8,535 nucleotides of DNA from DATEMK01 sp035275625 (GCA_035275625.1 DATEMK010000620.1:1-8535), one strand, 5' to 3'. Positions 1 to 6,453 are shown, numbered from the stretch's first letter. Program-made: numbers and translations. Notes: generated by a model not told the origin, from the sequence alone.

Positions 1-849
1 TATTAAAGCAAACGAAATTGAAATAAATATCCTGCTGACAGCATTCCCGTACTCAAATGAAAAAATTGAATCTTTCCAAAAAAGCAGGGAGAATGAAATA
101 ATAAATAAAATTAAATGTGTCATGGTCGAGCTTTTTTCAAAAAAGCTCCTCACCTTATTCTTTTCTTTTATTAAATAAGCCATCAGCCCTCCCATACCAA
201 GATCAAGCAAAACTGAAAAAGTATGAAAATATAATACCTCATAGTCATTGTAATTTATAACCCGGAAAAACAGGGACCCGCCTATAACAAGCAATATGGA
301 ATAAACCCAAAACCGTTTAGGAAGAAATACAAACAGTAATGGCCAGAATAAATAAAATTGTTCCTCGATAGACACCGACCAGGTTATGTTTTGTGACAGG
401 GCAGCATTTCCTTCACAATTTTTCTCAATGTTTATCACATCGAAATTGCTTAAAAAAGTAAGGTGATAAAGAAAATTTGAGCCCAATGGGTTGTTCATGC
501 CTATTAGTGATTTCAGGAATGGATAAATCAAAAAAGTAAACGAAACAATTAAAAAATACAGCGGCCATATTCTCAGCAACCGCCTTATATAAAAATTCCG
601 GAGTGAAATTTTTGATTTCAATTCATATTCACTCACCAGTAGATACGTGATTAGAAATCCGCTCAGCACAAAAAATATGGAAACTCCTGTTTCTCCGTTA
701 CTGATAGTAGCAAGGAACTGCTCCCATACGGTATTTTTAATGGGCAGGTATTTATACGAGCCGCTCACACCATGCTGGAGATAAACCATCATGGCTGCAA
801 TAAACCGTAAAGAGTCTAAATTTTTAAAATAAATTTTGTTCTCTTTCAT
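1..849 (-). CDS. Acyltransferase 3 (OafA/YrhL-like) membrane O-acyltransferase, 3' end cut by window edge
   Basis: This reading frame is open from an ATG at 849 to the left edge, giving 283 residues without the C-terminus. An in-frame TAA two codons upstream of the ATG fixes the start. The family is a multi-pass inner-membrane protein that moves acyl groups (often acetyl) onto sugars of O-antigen, exopolysaccharide or peptidoglycan. Visible family marks are the N-terminal LDSLRFIAAMMVYLQHG with the likely catalytic His26, GVSIFFVLSGFLIT (55-68), RRLLRIWPLY (89-98) and the WSVSIEEQFYLFWP block (157-170). About eight hydrophobic segments are visible; the family usually has about ten, so roughly the last quarter is missing. 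The acceptor cannot be told from the sequence. No glycan-synthesis genes lie next to it here, so it may act alone. The family call is firm; the substrate is unknown. Confidence 0.93.
   Translation of the reverse strand, partial: MKENKIYFKNLDSLRFIAAMMVYLQHGVSGSYKYLPIKNTVWEQFLATISNGETGVSIFFVLSGFLITYLLVSEYELKSKISLRNFYIRRLLRIWPLYFLIVSFTFLIYPFLKSLIGMNNPLGSNFLYHLTFLSNFDVINIEKNCEGNAALSQNITWSVSIEEQFYLFWPLLFVFLPKRFWVYSILLVIGGSLFFRVINYNDYEVLYFHTFSVLLDLGMGGLMAYLIKEKNKVRSFFEKSSTMTHLILFIISFSLLFWKDSIFSFEYGNAVSRIFISISFALI
128..148. repeat. Near-perfect palindrome inside the acyltransferase gene
   Basis: Positions 128-137 (GAGCTTTTTT) and 139-148 (AAAAAAGCTC) are exact reverse complements around a single C at 138. 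As a hairpin this gives about a 9-bp stem with a 3-nt loop. It is inside coding sequence and encodes RSFFEKSS, in a polar loop between membrane helices. The two six-base A/T runs are also possible slippage sites. It may be chance. Confidence 0.6.
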
Positions 850-1083
850 GAGGGGTTAATTTCCGCTGGTAGTTATATCAGCAAACAAAAGTGCTAAATA
901 AATTCCTTGGCAGCATTATCGCAGCCCCGGGCGGCTTGGGCAATCAGCAATGCTTGCTGCAAATAATTTCGCGGGAATAAAAGAATAAAAAAATGCTGCC
1001 TGAATTTCTTCCACGCAGCCTTAGACACACGCTAGTTTCTTAGTTCTCTTTTAAAAATCTGCAGCCATTGATATGCTGCAGCT
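850..1083. other. Intergenic region between the beta-barrel gene and the acyltransferase gene
   Basis: No convincing reading frame is present. On the minus strand it holds the terminator of the beta-barrel gene at its right end, then the presumed leader of the acyltransferase gene. A small perfect hairpin lies at 945-959 (CAGCAA-TGC-TTGCTG), beside a GC-rich patch at 922-935 that stands out from the AT-rich surroundings. I found no convincing Bacteroidota promoter (TTTG, then TAnnTTTG) for the acyltransferase gene, and no tRNA-like fold. Confidence 0.6.
1053..1081 (-). terminator. Candidate intrinsic terminator of the beta-barrel gene
   Basis: Read on the minus strand, only a few bases after the TAG stop of the beta-barrel gene, the sequence CTGCAGC (1081-1075) pairs perfectly with GCTGCAG (1065-1059) around a 9-nt loop. 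It is followed by A and then five T. Five of the seven pairs are G-C. Position, orientation and T-run fit a Rho-independent terminator, although the stem is short and the T-run modest. Confidence 0.55.
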
Positions 1084-1698
1084 CTAAAACCGGTATCCCA
1101 TAGAAAAATTGAATTGCACAATGGGATTAAACGGGGAGTCATTATTTGGATAATAGCCATAATAATAATTCTCATTATCATTATCCTCCATACTGTCATA
1201 ATAATTTATGCCTATGCCCATATCCATGCCTAAATAAATACTCTGAATAATGGTAAAGTTTACACTGTTATTGATCATAAATCCAAACTGTGTCCTGGTT
1301 TCAGAGATAACCATATTTTGATAATAACCATTCCCATTATATGAGTGGTAATTATATTTAATAGTACCTGTACCGAAAAAAAACTGGGGTCCCACAGCAT
1401 ACCTCACCACTCCCTGCTTTGTCGGATACAGCTTCAGCGTTGGCATGATATAAAAAAATGGATTCTTGAGCGAAAAGCTCACCGGCAGCTTAACCCCGAA
1501 ATGTCCATTCCCAAAAATGCGTTCGTAGCCAATGTTCAGGCACACATCACTGCCGTGGTTGTTAAGCAAATCAGACTCCACAAGCTGGATCGGGCTAACG
1601 GTAACAATGTTTTTACCATACTCCGGTGTGGTAGTATTTTGCGCCATGATATCCAATGCATAACACGCTCCTAACATCATTAAAATTATTTTTTTCAT
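1084..1698 (-). CDS. Predicted outer-membrane beta-barrel protein (small, function unknown)
   Basis: I place the start at 1698, giving 204 residues, rather than at the most upstream ATG (1797), because it opens with a standard signal peptide, MKKIILMMLGACYALDIMAQ, with likely cleavage near A19/Q20. The 33 residues upstream have no signal-like character. The rest alternates polar and hydrophobic residues as in beta strands (for example 53-59, 67-76, 101-109, 137-150, 153-165 and 193-204). It ends in QFNFSMGYRF, an aromatic C-terminus like the Bam recognition signal of outer-membrane proteins. Residues 166-190 are very rich in Tyr, Asn and Asp and probably form a surface loop. I do not recognise a specific family; small outer-membrane beta-barrel (porin-like) domains are the nearest guess. 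It is transcribed away from gldA and has its own candidate terminator, so it is probably monocistronic. Confidence 0.75.
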   Translation of the reverse strand: MKKIILMMLGACYALDIMAQNTTTPEYGKNIVTVSPIQLVESDLLNNHGSDVCLNIGYERIFGNGHFGVKLPVSFSLKNPFFYIMPTLKLYPTKQGVVRYAVGPQFFFGTGTIKYNYHSYNGNGYYQNMVISETRTQFGFMINNSVNFTIIQSIYLGMDMGIGINYYDSMEDNDNENYYYGYYPNNDSPFNPIVQFNFSMGYRF

Positions 1699-1739
1699 AT
1701 TGCTTGTTTTTAGCATTCGCATCATACCATTTATCGGGG

Positions 1740-1747
1740 CGAAGGTA
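1740..1747 (-). promoter_or_regulatory. Weak candidate -7 promoter box for the beta-barrel gene
   Basis: On the minus strand the sequence reads TACCTTCG, seven of eight positions matching the Bacteroidota -7 consensus TAnnTTTG. It would start transcription about 35 bases before the ATG at 1698 and downstream of the alternative ATG at 1797, which agrees with the shorter start. No good -33 TTTG is seen at the usual distance, so the call is weak. Confidence 0.27.
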
Positions 1748-1961
1748 TGTAAAGGTATAAATATTAAATTGCCACGGCAGGAGCGGGGTTGTACCATGCG
1801 TCTTTTCCGTTAATGTGTGTGTCTTCACAGTACATCCCTTTTTCATCTTCTATTCATTTTTATTTTAAAAAATTTGCCCCCGTTTTTAAGGAAAGTAATT
1901 AAGTGATGGGGTAATTAGTTGATTAGGTAAAAAACGCAAACTTGATTCAATAACTTAATAC

Positions 1962-1994
1962 CCTGATAACTGAGTTACTCAATTTGTATATTCG
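1962..1994 (+). promoter_or_regulatory. Weak candidate promoter for the gldA cluster
   Basis: TATATTCG at 1987-1994 matches the Bacteroidota -7 consensus TAnnTTTG at seven of eight positions. CCTG at 1962-1965 is a partial match to the -33 TTTG, at a spacing of 21 bases. This would give a leader of roughly 55 bases containing the 14-bp tandem repeat. The match is weak and rests on consensus only. Confidence 0.28.
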
Positions 1995-2020
1995 CACCTG
2001 GTTCGTAATTCATTAATGAC

Positions 2021-2055
2021 AACCTTAAACCCCAAACCTTAAACCTCAAACCCTT
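2021..2055 (+). repeat. 14-bp tandem repeat directly before gldA
   Basis: The unit AACCTTAAACCCCA (2021-2034) is followed at once by AACCTTAAACCTCA (2035-2048), differing at one base, and then by a partial third copy beginning AACCC (2049). The array ends two bases before the gldA ATG, so it occupies the place of the ribosome-binding site. No Shine-Dalgarno sequence is present. Confidence 0.8.
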
Positions 2056-2057
2056 TC

Positions 2058-2987
2058 ATGGATATTGTTCTCGATGGCATCACCAAGAAATACGGCTCCC
2101 AAAGGGCTGTTGACAATATTTCTTTCCATGTAAAGACGGGTGAAGTGCTGGGCTTCCTCGGTCCCAACGGGGCAGGGAAAACGACTACAATGAAAATCCT
2201 TACGGGATTAATTGCTCCCACAAAAGGAGAAGCGAAAATCGGTGAGTATTCCGTAAGAGACCATTCGGAAGAAGTAAAAAAGATTATCGGCTACCTGCCG
2301 GAGAATAATCCTTTGTACCTCGAAATGCCGATAATAGATTACCTCCAATTTTCGGCAGCCATACAGGGCGTTGCAAAAAACAAGATCAACGACCGCATTC
2401 ATGAAATGATCCGCACATGCGGGCTGAATGCAGAGAAGCATAAAAAGATAGGAGAGCTTTCCAAAGGATACCGCCAGCGCGTAGGACTTGCCCAGGCAAT
2501 GATCCACGATCCGCAGGTATTGATCCTTGATGAACCTACATCAGGACTTGACCCCAACCAGATTGTTGAAATAAGAAGACTGATCAAAGAGCTTGGAAAA
2601 GAAAAAACCGTCATCCTTTCCACGCACATCTTGCCTGAAGTGGAAGCCACCTGCGATCGAATCTTAATTATCAGCAAAGGAAAAATAGTCGCTGACGGAA
2701 CTTCAGAAAACCTGCGCAAGCAATCACAGGGACGTGAATTATTAAGAGTACGCATTGAAGACGGTGACCGCAATGAAATCATCCGGCAGTTGCAAACACT
2801 TGACCAGGTTGGTTTGGTTGATCCCATCCGCGGAATTGATGATTGTTATGAAGTACAAAGCCGCAATGAATTCTCCAACCGCAAAGCTATCTTCCAACTC
2901 TGCGTAAAAAACAACTGGACGCTTACGGAAATGACACCAATAGAAACGAAACTGGAGGATTTGTTTAGAGATTTGACTTTAAATTAA
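2058..2987 (+). CDS. gldA: GldA: gliding-motility-associated ABC transporter ATP-binding subunit
   Basis: This 309-residue protein is a cytoplasmic ABC ATPase that binds and hydrolyses ATP to drive the membrane partner GldF. Visible parts are Walker A GPNGAGKT (35-42), the Q-loop region GYLPENNPLY (78-87), signature LSKGY (134-138), Walker B VLILDEPTSGLDP (154-166) and the H-loop His190 (STH). The Q-loop has Glu where many ABC proteins have Gln, which I believe is common in this export-type (NatA/GldA-like) group. After about residue 220 there is a non-catalytic C-terminal extension ending in IETKLEDLFRDLT, usual for this group. Gene order with gldF and gldG supports the specific name over a generic exporter ATPase. 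In Flavobacterium johnsoniae these genes are linked genetically to gliding, but they also occur in Bacteroidota that do not glide, so the transported substrate and true role remain open. Confidence 0.9.
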   Translation: MDIVLDGITKKYGSQRAVDNISFHVKTGEVLGFLGPNGAGKTTTMKILTGLIAPTKGEAKIGEYSVRDHSEEVKKIIGYLPENNPLYLEMPIIDYLQFSAAIQGVAKNKINDRIHEMIRTCGLNAEKHKKIGELSKGYRQRVGLAQAMIHDPQVLILDEPTSGLDPNQIVEIRRLIKELGKEKTVILSTHILPEVEATCDRILIISKGKIVADGTSENLRKQSQGRELLRVRIEDGDRNEIIRQLQTLDQVGLVDPIRGIDDCYEVQSRNEFSNRKAIFQLCVKNNWTLTEMTPIETKLEDLFRDLTLN

Positions 2988-2992
2988 TGATA

Positions 2993-3101
2993 GGTAATTA
3001 TGGTAAATAAGGTAATTAGGGTAATTAGGAAAAACAATAATATTATATCACATCAACATAGTTACCTTAATTACCATAATTACCCAATTGCCTTAATTAC
3101 C
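2993..3101. repeat. Mirrored GGTAATTA array with potential long stem-loop between gldA and gldF
   Basis: GGTAATTA occurs on the plus strand at 2993, 3011 and 3020, and its reverse complement TAATTACC at 3068, 3077 and 3094. The order and spacing are nearly mirror images around the centre. Two registers of pairing are possible: 3011-3027 with 3068-3084 (16 of 17 bases complementary), or 2993-3015 with 3062-3084 (22 of 23). The intervening loop is AT-rich. It fills most of the 123-bp gap between the two genes and would lie in their shared transcript. Confidence 0.85.
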
Positions 3102-3110
3102 CAATAACAA

Positions 3111-3836
3111 ATGAATAAAATCTGGATCATAGCAAGACGGGAACTTCACTCCTTCTTCGATTCGCTGATGGCATACATCATGCTTGTTGCATTTCTCGGC
3201 TTCAGCGGATTTTTTACCTGGCTTTACGGTTCAGATATTTTTCTGCGTAACCAGGCAGATTTGCAGGTATTTTTCAGCATTGCATATTGGACACTTTTCT
3301 TTTTTATTCCCGCCATTACGATGCGGATGCTTGCAGAAGAAAACAAATCAGGAACAATAGAATTGCTGCTGACAAAAGCAGTAACAGACTGGCAGATTAT
3401 TTTCGGAAAGTTTTTAGCATGTCTTATACTTATAGGTGTAGCATTACTATTAACACTGCCTTATTATATAACTGTATGGAAATTGGGACCTGTGGATCAC
3501 GGCTCTGTATGGGCGGGTTATCTTGGTTTGCTGCTGATGTCAGCCACCTATATCAGCATCGGGTTATTTACGAGCAGCATCACCAACAATCAGATCGTTG
3601 CATTCCTCCTTGCCATCTTTATCGGAATATTTTTCCATATCATTTTCGATGTGCTTGCGAACAGTACCACAGGAATAATCGGTTCGGTTTTCAGCTACCT
3701 GAGCGTTTCCACACATTACGAATCCATTTCAAGAGGGGTGATTGACAGTAAAGACCTTGTTTATTTCTTCTCTGTTATTTTCCTCGGACTTGTTTTGTCT
3801 GAAGTTAAATTATCAAAAAGAAATTTGAGTGATTAA
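3111..3836 (+). CDS. gldF: GldF: gliding-motility-associated ABC transporter permease subunit
   Basis: This 241-residue integral inner-membrane protein is the channel-forming partner of GldA. It has about six hydrophobic helices, near residues 20-39, 54-72, 100-120, 134-155, 161-180 and 216-230, the layout of ABC-2 type permeases. The cytoplasmic stretch after helix 2, MRMLAEENKSGTIELLLTKA (71-90), is the typical ABC-2 motif that sits near the ATPase. The N-terminus MNKIWIIARREL followed by FFDS is also typical, and the length is normal for GldF. The start at 3111 follows directly on the mirrored repeat and lacks a Shine-Dalgarno site, as is usual in Bacteroidota. Its position between gldA and gldG makes the name likely. 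The substrate is not known from the sequence. Confidence 0.9.
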   Translation: MNKIWIIARRELHSFFDSLMAYIMLVAFLGFSGFFTWLYGSDIFLRNQADLQVFFSIAYWTLFFFIPAITMRMLAEENKSGTIELLLTKAVTDWQIIFGKFLACLILIGVALLLTLPYYITVWKLGPVDHGSVWAGYLGLLLMSATYISIGLFTSSITNNQIVAFLLAIFIGIFFHIIFDVLANSTTGIIGSVFSYLSVSTHYESISRGVIDSKDLVYFFSVIFLGLVLSEVKLSKRNLSD

Positions 3837-3842
3837 AATTAA

Positions 3843-3874
3843 CCTCACCCCAGCCCTCTCCAAAGGAGAGGGGG
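3843..3874 (+). repeat. GC-rich hairpin repeat (CCTCACCCCAGCCCTCTCC type) just before gldG
   Basis: CCCTCTCC (3854-3861) and GGAGAGGG (3865-3872) form a perfect 8-bp stem with an AAA loop, preceded by CTCACCCCAG. It lies 7 bases after the gldF stop and ends about 10 bases before the gldG ATG. From memory, very similar elements recur between genes in many bacterial genomes, so it is probably one copy of a dispersed REP-like repeat. It lacks a T-run on the plus strand and so is not a standard terminator. The purine-rich 3' arm occupies the ribosome-binding region of gldG. Confidence 0.8.
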
Positions 3875-3883
3875 AAGAAAAAA

Positions 3884-5401
3884 ATGAAAACAAAAAAGTC
3901 AGTATTTAATTTTATCCTGCTCACTATCGGAATCCTGGTAGTGGTAAATTTTCTTTCCGACAGTTTTTTCTTCCGTCTTGATTTTACGGCTGACAAGCGT
4001 TTCACGCTGAGCAAAGCAACGACCGATATGTTAAGCTCGATCAAACAACCGATCACAGTCAAAGCCTATTTTTCAGAAAACCTTCCTCCTGATATTGCAA
4101 AAACAAGAAGAGATTTTAAAGAGCTGCTTGTTGAATATGCCAACCGTTCTCATGGAAAAGTGGTGTATGAATTTATTAACCCGAATGAAAAAGAAGAAAC
4201 CGAACAGCAGGCAGCACAGGCGGGTGTGCAACCTGTAATGATCAATGTGCGGGAGAAAGACCAGATGAAACAGCAGAAGGCGTATCTCGGAGCTGTTGTA
4301 AAAATGGGAGATAAAAGTGAAGCTATTCCTTTCATGCAGCCTGGTTCAGCAATGGAGTATGCGCTATCATCCAGCATAAAAAAATTATCCGTTTCAGACA
4401 AACCCACTATCGGACTTTTGCAGGGACACGGAGAACCAACACAGCAAGCCATTCAGCAGGTCAATAATGCATTGTCCATTTTATATAATGTTGAAACGGT
4501 TACCCTAAGTGACAGCGCACCGATTCCTGATAAGATAAAAACGCTCGTTATCATTGATCCGAAAGATACATTTCCACAAAGTCATATACAGCGCATTGAA
4601 GAATTTGCTGCAAAAGGAAAAAATATTTTCATTGCATATAACCGGGAAACCACTGATCTTAGTAAAGCAACAGGTGAAGGACGCCATACAGGCCTGGAAG
4701 ACTGGCTTGCCGGTAAGAAAATAAATTTAGAAGACCAGTTTGTGGTAGATGCCAATTGTGGTGCTGTTAGTGTGCGCCAGCAGCAGGGAGCATTTGCTTT
4801 TAATACCCAGATACAGTTTCCTTACTTTCCTTTAATTAATAAGTTTGAAGATCATCCGGCAGTGAAAGGGTTGGAACAGGTTGTGCTGCGTTTCCCAAGC
4901 CCGATAAAATATACGGGAGATTCGAGCATGAAGTTTGTTCCGATTTTAAAAACAAGCGCGAAATCCGGTACACAGCAATCGCCCACTTTTTTCAATGTGC
5001 AGAAACAATGGACAGAAGCTGATTTCCCGATGCAGGGAATTACACTTGGAGCAGCCATCACAGGAAAAATTGCAGGAGGCGCCACTTCAAAAATGATAGT
5101 AATTGCAAACGGTGATTTTGCCGTAAATGGTGAAGGACAAATGGCACAGCAGGTTTCACCCGATAATGTAAATCTAATGGTCAACGCGATTGACTGGCTT
5201 TCTGATGATACCGGCCTTATAGATCTCCGTACAAAAGGAGTAACCGCCCGCCCGCTCGACCAGATTGAAGACGGCAAAAAAACATTTTACAAATACCTGA
5301 ATTTCCTTTTACCGATTTTAGCCATAGTGATTTATGGTTTTGTTCGTGTGCAGATGACACGAAACAAGCGCGTGAGGAGGATGGAAGAGGATTATGTGTG
5401 A
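3884..5401 (+). CDS. gldG: GldG: gliding-motility-associated ABC transporter auxiliary (substrate-binding-like) protein
   Basis: This 505-residue protein has an N-terminal membrane helix (about 8-25), a large domain predicted to lie outside the inner membrane, and a second helix near the C-terminus (about 472-488) followed by a basic tail (TRNKRVRRMEEDYV). The segment RLDFTADKRFTLSKAT (31-46) after the first helix is typical of GldG and related ABC-transporter auxiliary proteins. The central region carries the IGLLQGHGEPT block (176-186) followed by a Rossmann-like stretch (KTLVIIDP, 219-226) as in the ABC_transp_aux domain. It is thought to work with GldA and GldF, although no enzymatic residues are evident. 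It starts 47 bases after gldF, with the GC-rich hairpin in between, and is probably co-transcribed. The assignment is firm at family level. Confidence 0.9.
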   Translation: MKTKKSVFNFILLTIGILVVVNFLSDSFFFRLDFTADKRFTLSKATTDMLSSIKQPITVKAYFSENLPPDIAKTRRDFKELLVEYANRSHGKVVYEFINPNEKEETEQQAAQAGVQPVMINVREKDQMKQQKAYLGAVVKMGDKSEAIPFMQPGSAMEYALSSSIKKLSVSDKPTIGLLQGHGEPTQQAIQQVNNALSILYNVETVTLSDSAPIPDKIKTLVIIDPKDTFPQSHIQRIEEFAAKGKNIFIAYNRETTDLSKATGEGRHTGLEDWLAGKKINLEDQFVVDANCGAVSVRQQQGAFAFNTQIQFPYFPLINKFEDHPAVKGLEQVVLRFPSPIKYTGDSSMKFVPILKTSAKSGTQQSPTFFNVQKQWTEADFPMQGITLGAAITGKIAGGATSKMIVIANGDFAVNGEGQMAQQVSPDNVNLMVNAIDWLSDDTGLIDLRTKGVTARPLDQIEDGKKTFYKYLNFLLPILAIVIYGFVRVQMTRNKRVRRMEEDYV

Positions 5402-5406
5402 TTGAA

Positions 5407-5494
5407 AATTGAATATTGCCCTCAACGAATACGAATCAATACGAATTTACGAATAGTGTATAATTGAATATTCTCAGGGAACTTGATACTTGAT
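5407..5494 (+). repeat. Short word arrays between gldG and the DUF4340 gene
   Basis: The 101-base gap is made largely of repeated short words: AATTGAATATT at 5407-5417 and again at 5462-5472, ACGAAT at 5425, 5431, 5441 and 5449, and a tandem ACTTGAT pair at 5481-5487 and 5488-5494. None resembles the repeats in the other gaps of the cluster. A match to ACTTGAT also occurs at 1940-1946. No clear promoter or terminator is seen here. Confidence 0.75.
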
Positions 5495-5502
5495 ACTAAA
5501 TA

Positions 5503-6453
5503 ATGTTTAAAAAATTTAATACAAAAACACTTTTAATTATTCTCGTAATTCTTGGCGGCATTGCTGCCTATAGCAAATACAATTCAAATAAAAATGAAAA
5601 CACTTTTCGTGATGAGTTTGTAAAAATTGATACTTCTGCCGTTACACAAATTCTTATTTATCCCAAAGCGGATAAAGGCAAGGAGATTAAGATTACAAAA
5701 ATTGCAGCCGGATGGGAATTGCAGAATGATAAAATTAAAACTGTTGCAGACAGCAATGCTGTAAGAAGCCTGCTTACAAATTTTGTGGATGTTAAATCCG
5801 TCAGCCTTGCTGCAGCAGACCAATCAGGATGGAGCGATTTGCAGGTTACAGATACTTCCGGTACAAGAATAAAAATTATTACGAAAGATCAAACGTATGA
5901 TATGATCATCGGGAAATTCGGATATGACCCGTCATCCAGAAATGGCAGTACTTATATCCGTCATACCAATGAAGAGCCCGTTTATGTGATAGAAGGATTT
6001 CTTTCCATGAGCATTAACCAGGGATTTAATTCATGGCGCAACAGGGGATTTATTCATGGCAACAAAGACAACTGGAATACACTGACATTTACTTATCCGG
6101 GAGACAGCAGCTTTATAATAACAAAACAAAACAATGGATGGCTGGTTAATGGTGAAGCTGCTGATTCAACAAAAATTGTTAACTACCTCAACGGACTTGC
6201 CAACATGCAGAGCAGTGGTTTTGTTGAAAGCTACACACCTGCTTCAACTCCTGTTTTTACACTTTCAATCCAAGGCAACAATCAATCAGCAATTTCTGTC
6301 CAGGCTTACGCTGCTGATTCCACACAGAAATTTATTCTCCACTCCAGCCAGAATGCAGATGCTTATTTTAGTGAAGCGCAAAGTAACATTGCAGGTCGTG
6401 TTTTTGTAGGAAAGCAAAGTTTGATGCACGGGGAAGAAGCTGCGGGGAAATAA
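5503..6453 (+). CDS. DUF4340-family protein, probable membrane-anchored partner of the GldAFG transporter
   Basis: This 316-residue protein begins with a short basic end and one hydrophobic helix (about 9-23), which is either a signal anchor or an uncleaved signal peptide. The rest would be periplasmic. The body looks like two copies of one fold. Copy one runs roughly 43-166, with GW at 70-71 and ADSNAVRSLLTNF (82-94). Copy two runs roughly 190-303, with GW at 212-213 and ADSTKIVNYLNGL (220-232). In each copy an IYPK- or TYPG-type strand lies ahead of the tryptophan. This pattern fits DUF4340, a family often found beside GldG-like genes. Its position as last gene of the same-strand run suggests a subunit or helper of the transporter. 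No catalytic residues are recognised and the biochemical role is unknown. It ends 4 bases from the convergent dnaG. Confidence 0.85.
   Translation: MFKKFNTKTLLIILVILGGIAAYSKYNSNKNENTFRDEFVKIDTSAVTQILIYPKADKGKEIKITKIAAGWELQNDKIKTVADSNAVRSLLTNFVDVKSVSLAAADQSGWSDLQVTDTSGTRIKIITKDQTYDMIIGKFGYDPSSRNGSTYIRHTNEEPVYVIEGFLSMSINQGFNSWRNRGFIHGNKDNWNTLTFTYPGDSSFIITKQNNGWLVNGEAADSTKIVNYLNGLANMQSSGFVESYTPASTPVFTLSIQGNNQSAISVQAYAADSTQKFILHSSQNADAYFSEAQSNIAGRVFVGKQSLMHGEEAAGK

Larger units (their letters stand above)
1699..2057. other. Divergent intergenic region between the beta-barrel gene and gldA
   Basis: This stretch of 359 bases lies between divergently transcribed genes and must hold promoters for both. 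The frames that cross it are not protein-like. It contains the two weak promoter candidates listed separately, a T-rich stretch near 1848-1875, a loose run of GTAATTA/GATTA-type words at 1895-1930 that recalls the array between gldA and gldF, and the 14-bp tandem repeat just before gldA. No tRNA, operator palindrome or riboswitch was recognised. Confidence 0.65.

Noticed and set aside
945..959. Terminator or small RNA at the CAGCAA/TTGCTG hairpin
   Set aside because: The stem is only 6 bp, no T-run follows on the minus strand, and nothing else suggests an RNA gene.
1345..1674. Open frame on the plus strand (109 codons) opposite the beta-barrel gene
   Set aside because: It lies wholly antisense to a gene with a signal peptide and strand pattern, and its translation has no recognisable features.
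1663..1698. Lipobox-like LGAC at residues 9-12 of the beta-barrel protein
   Set aside because: The hydrophobic stretch before the Cys is very short, while the AQ end of a standard signal peptide and the barrel-type C-terminus fit an outer-membrane barrel better than a lipoprotein.
1699..1797. A longer N-terminus for the beta-barrel protein starting at 1797
   Set aside because: The extra 33 residues are not protein-like and would bury the clear signal peptide that begins at 1698.
2399..2827. Open frame on the minus strand (142 codons) opposite gldA
   Set aside because: It mirrors the conserved ATPase motifs of gldA and shows no independent protein character.
2993..3101. CRISPR-like array
   Set aside because: The repeat word is only 8 bases long, occurs in both orientations and has no regular spacers.
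3843..3874. Intrinsic terminator ending the gldF transcript
   Set aside because: The stem is followed by a purine-rich stretch rather than T residues on the plus strand, and gldG follows at once.
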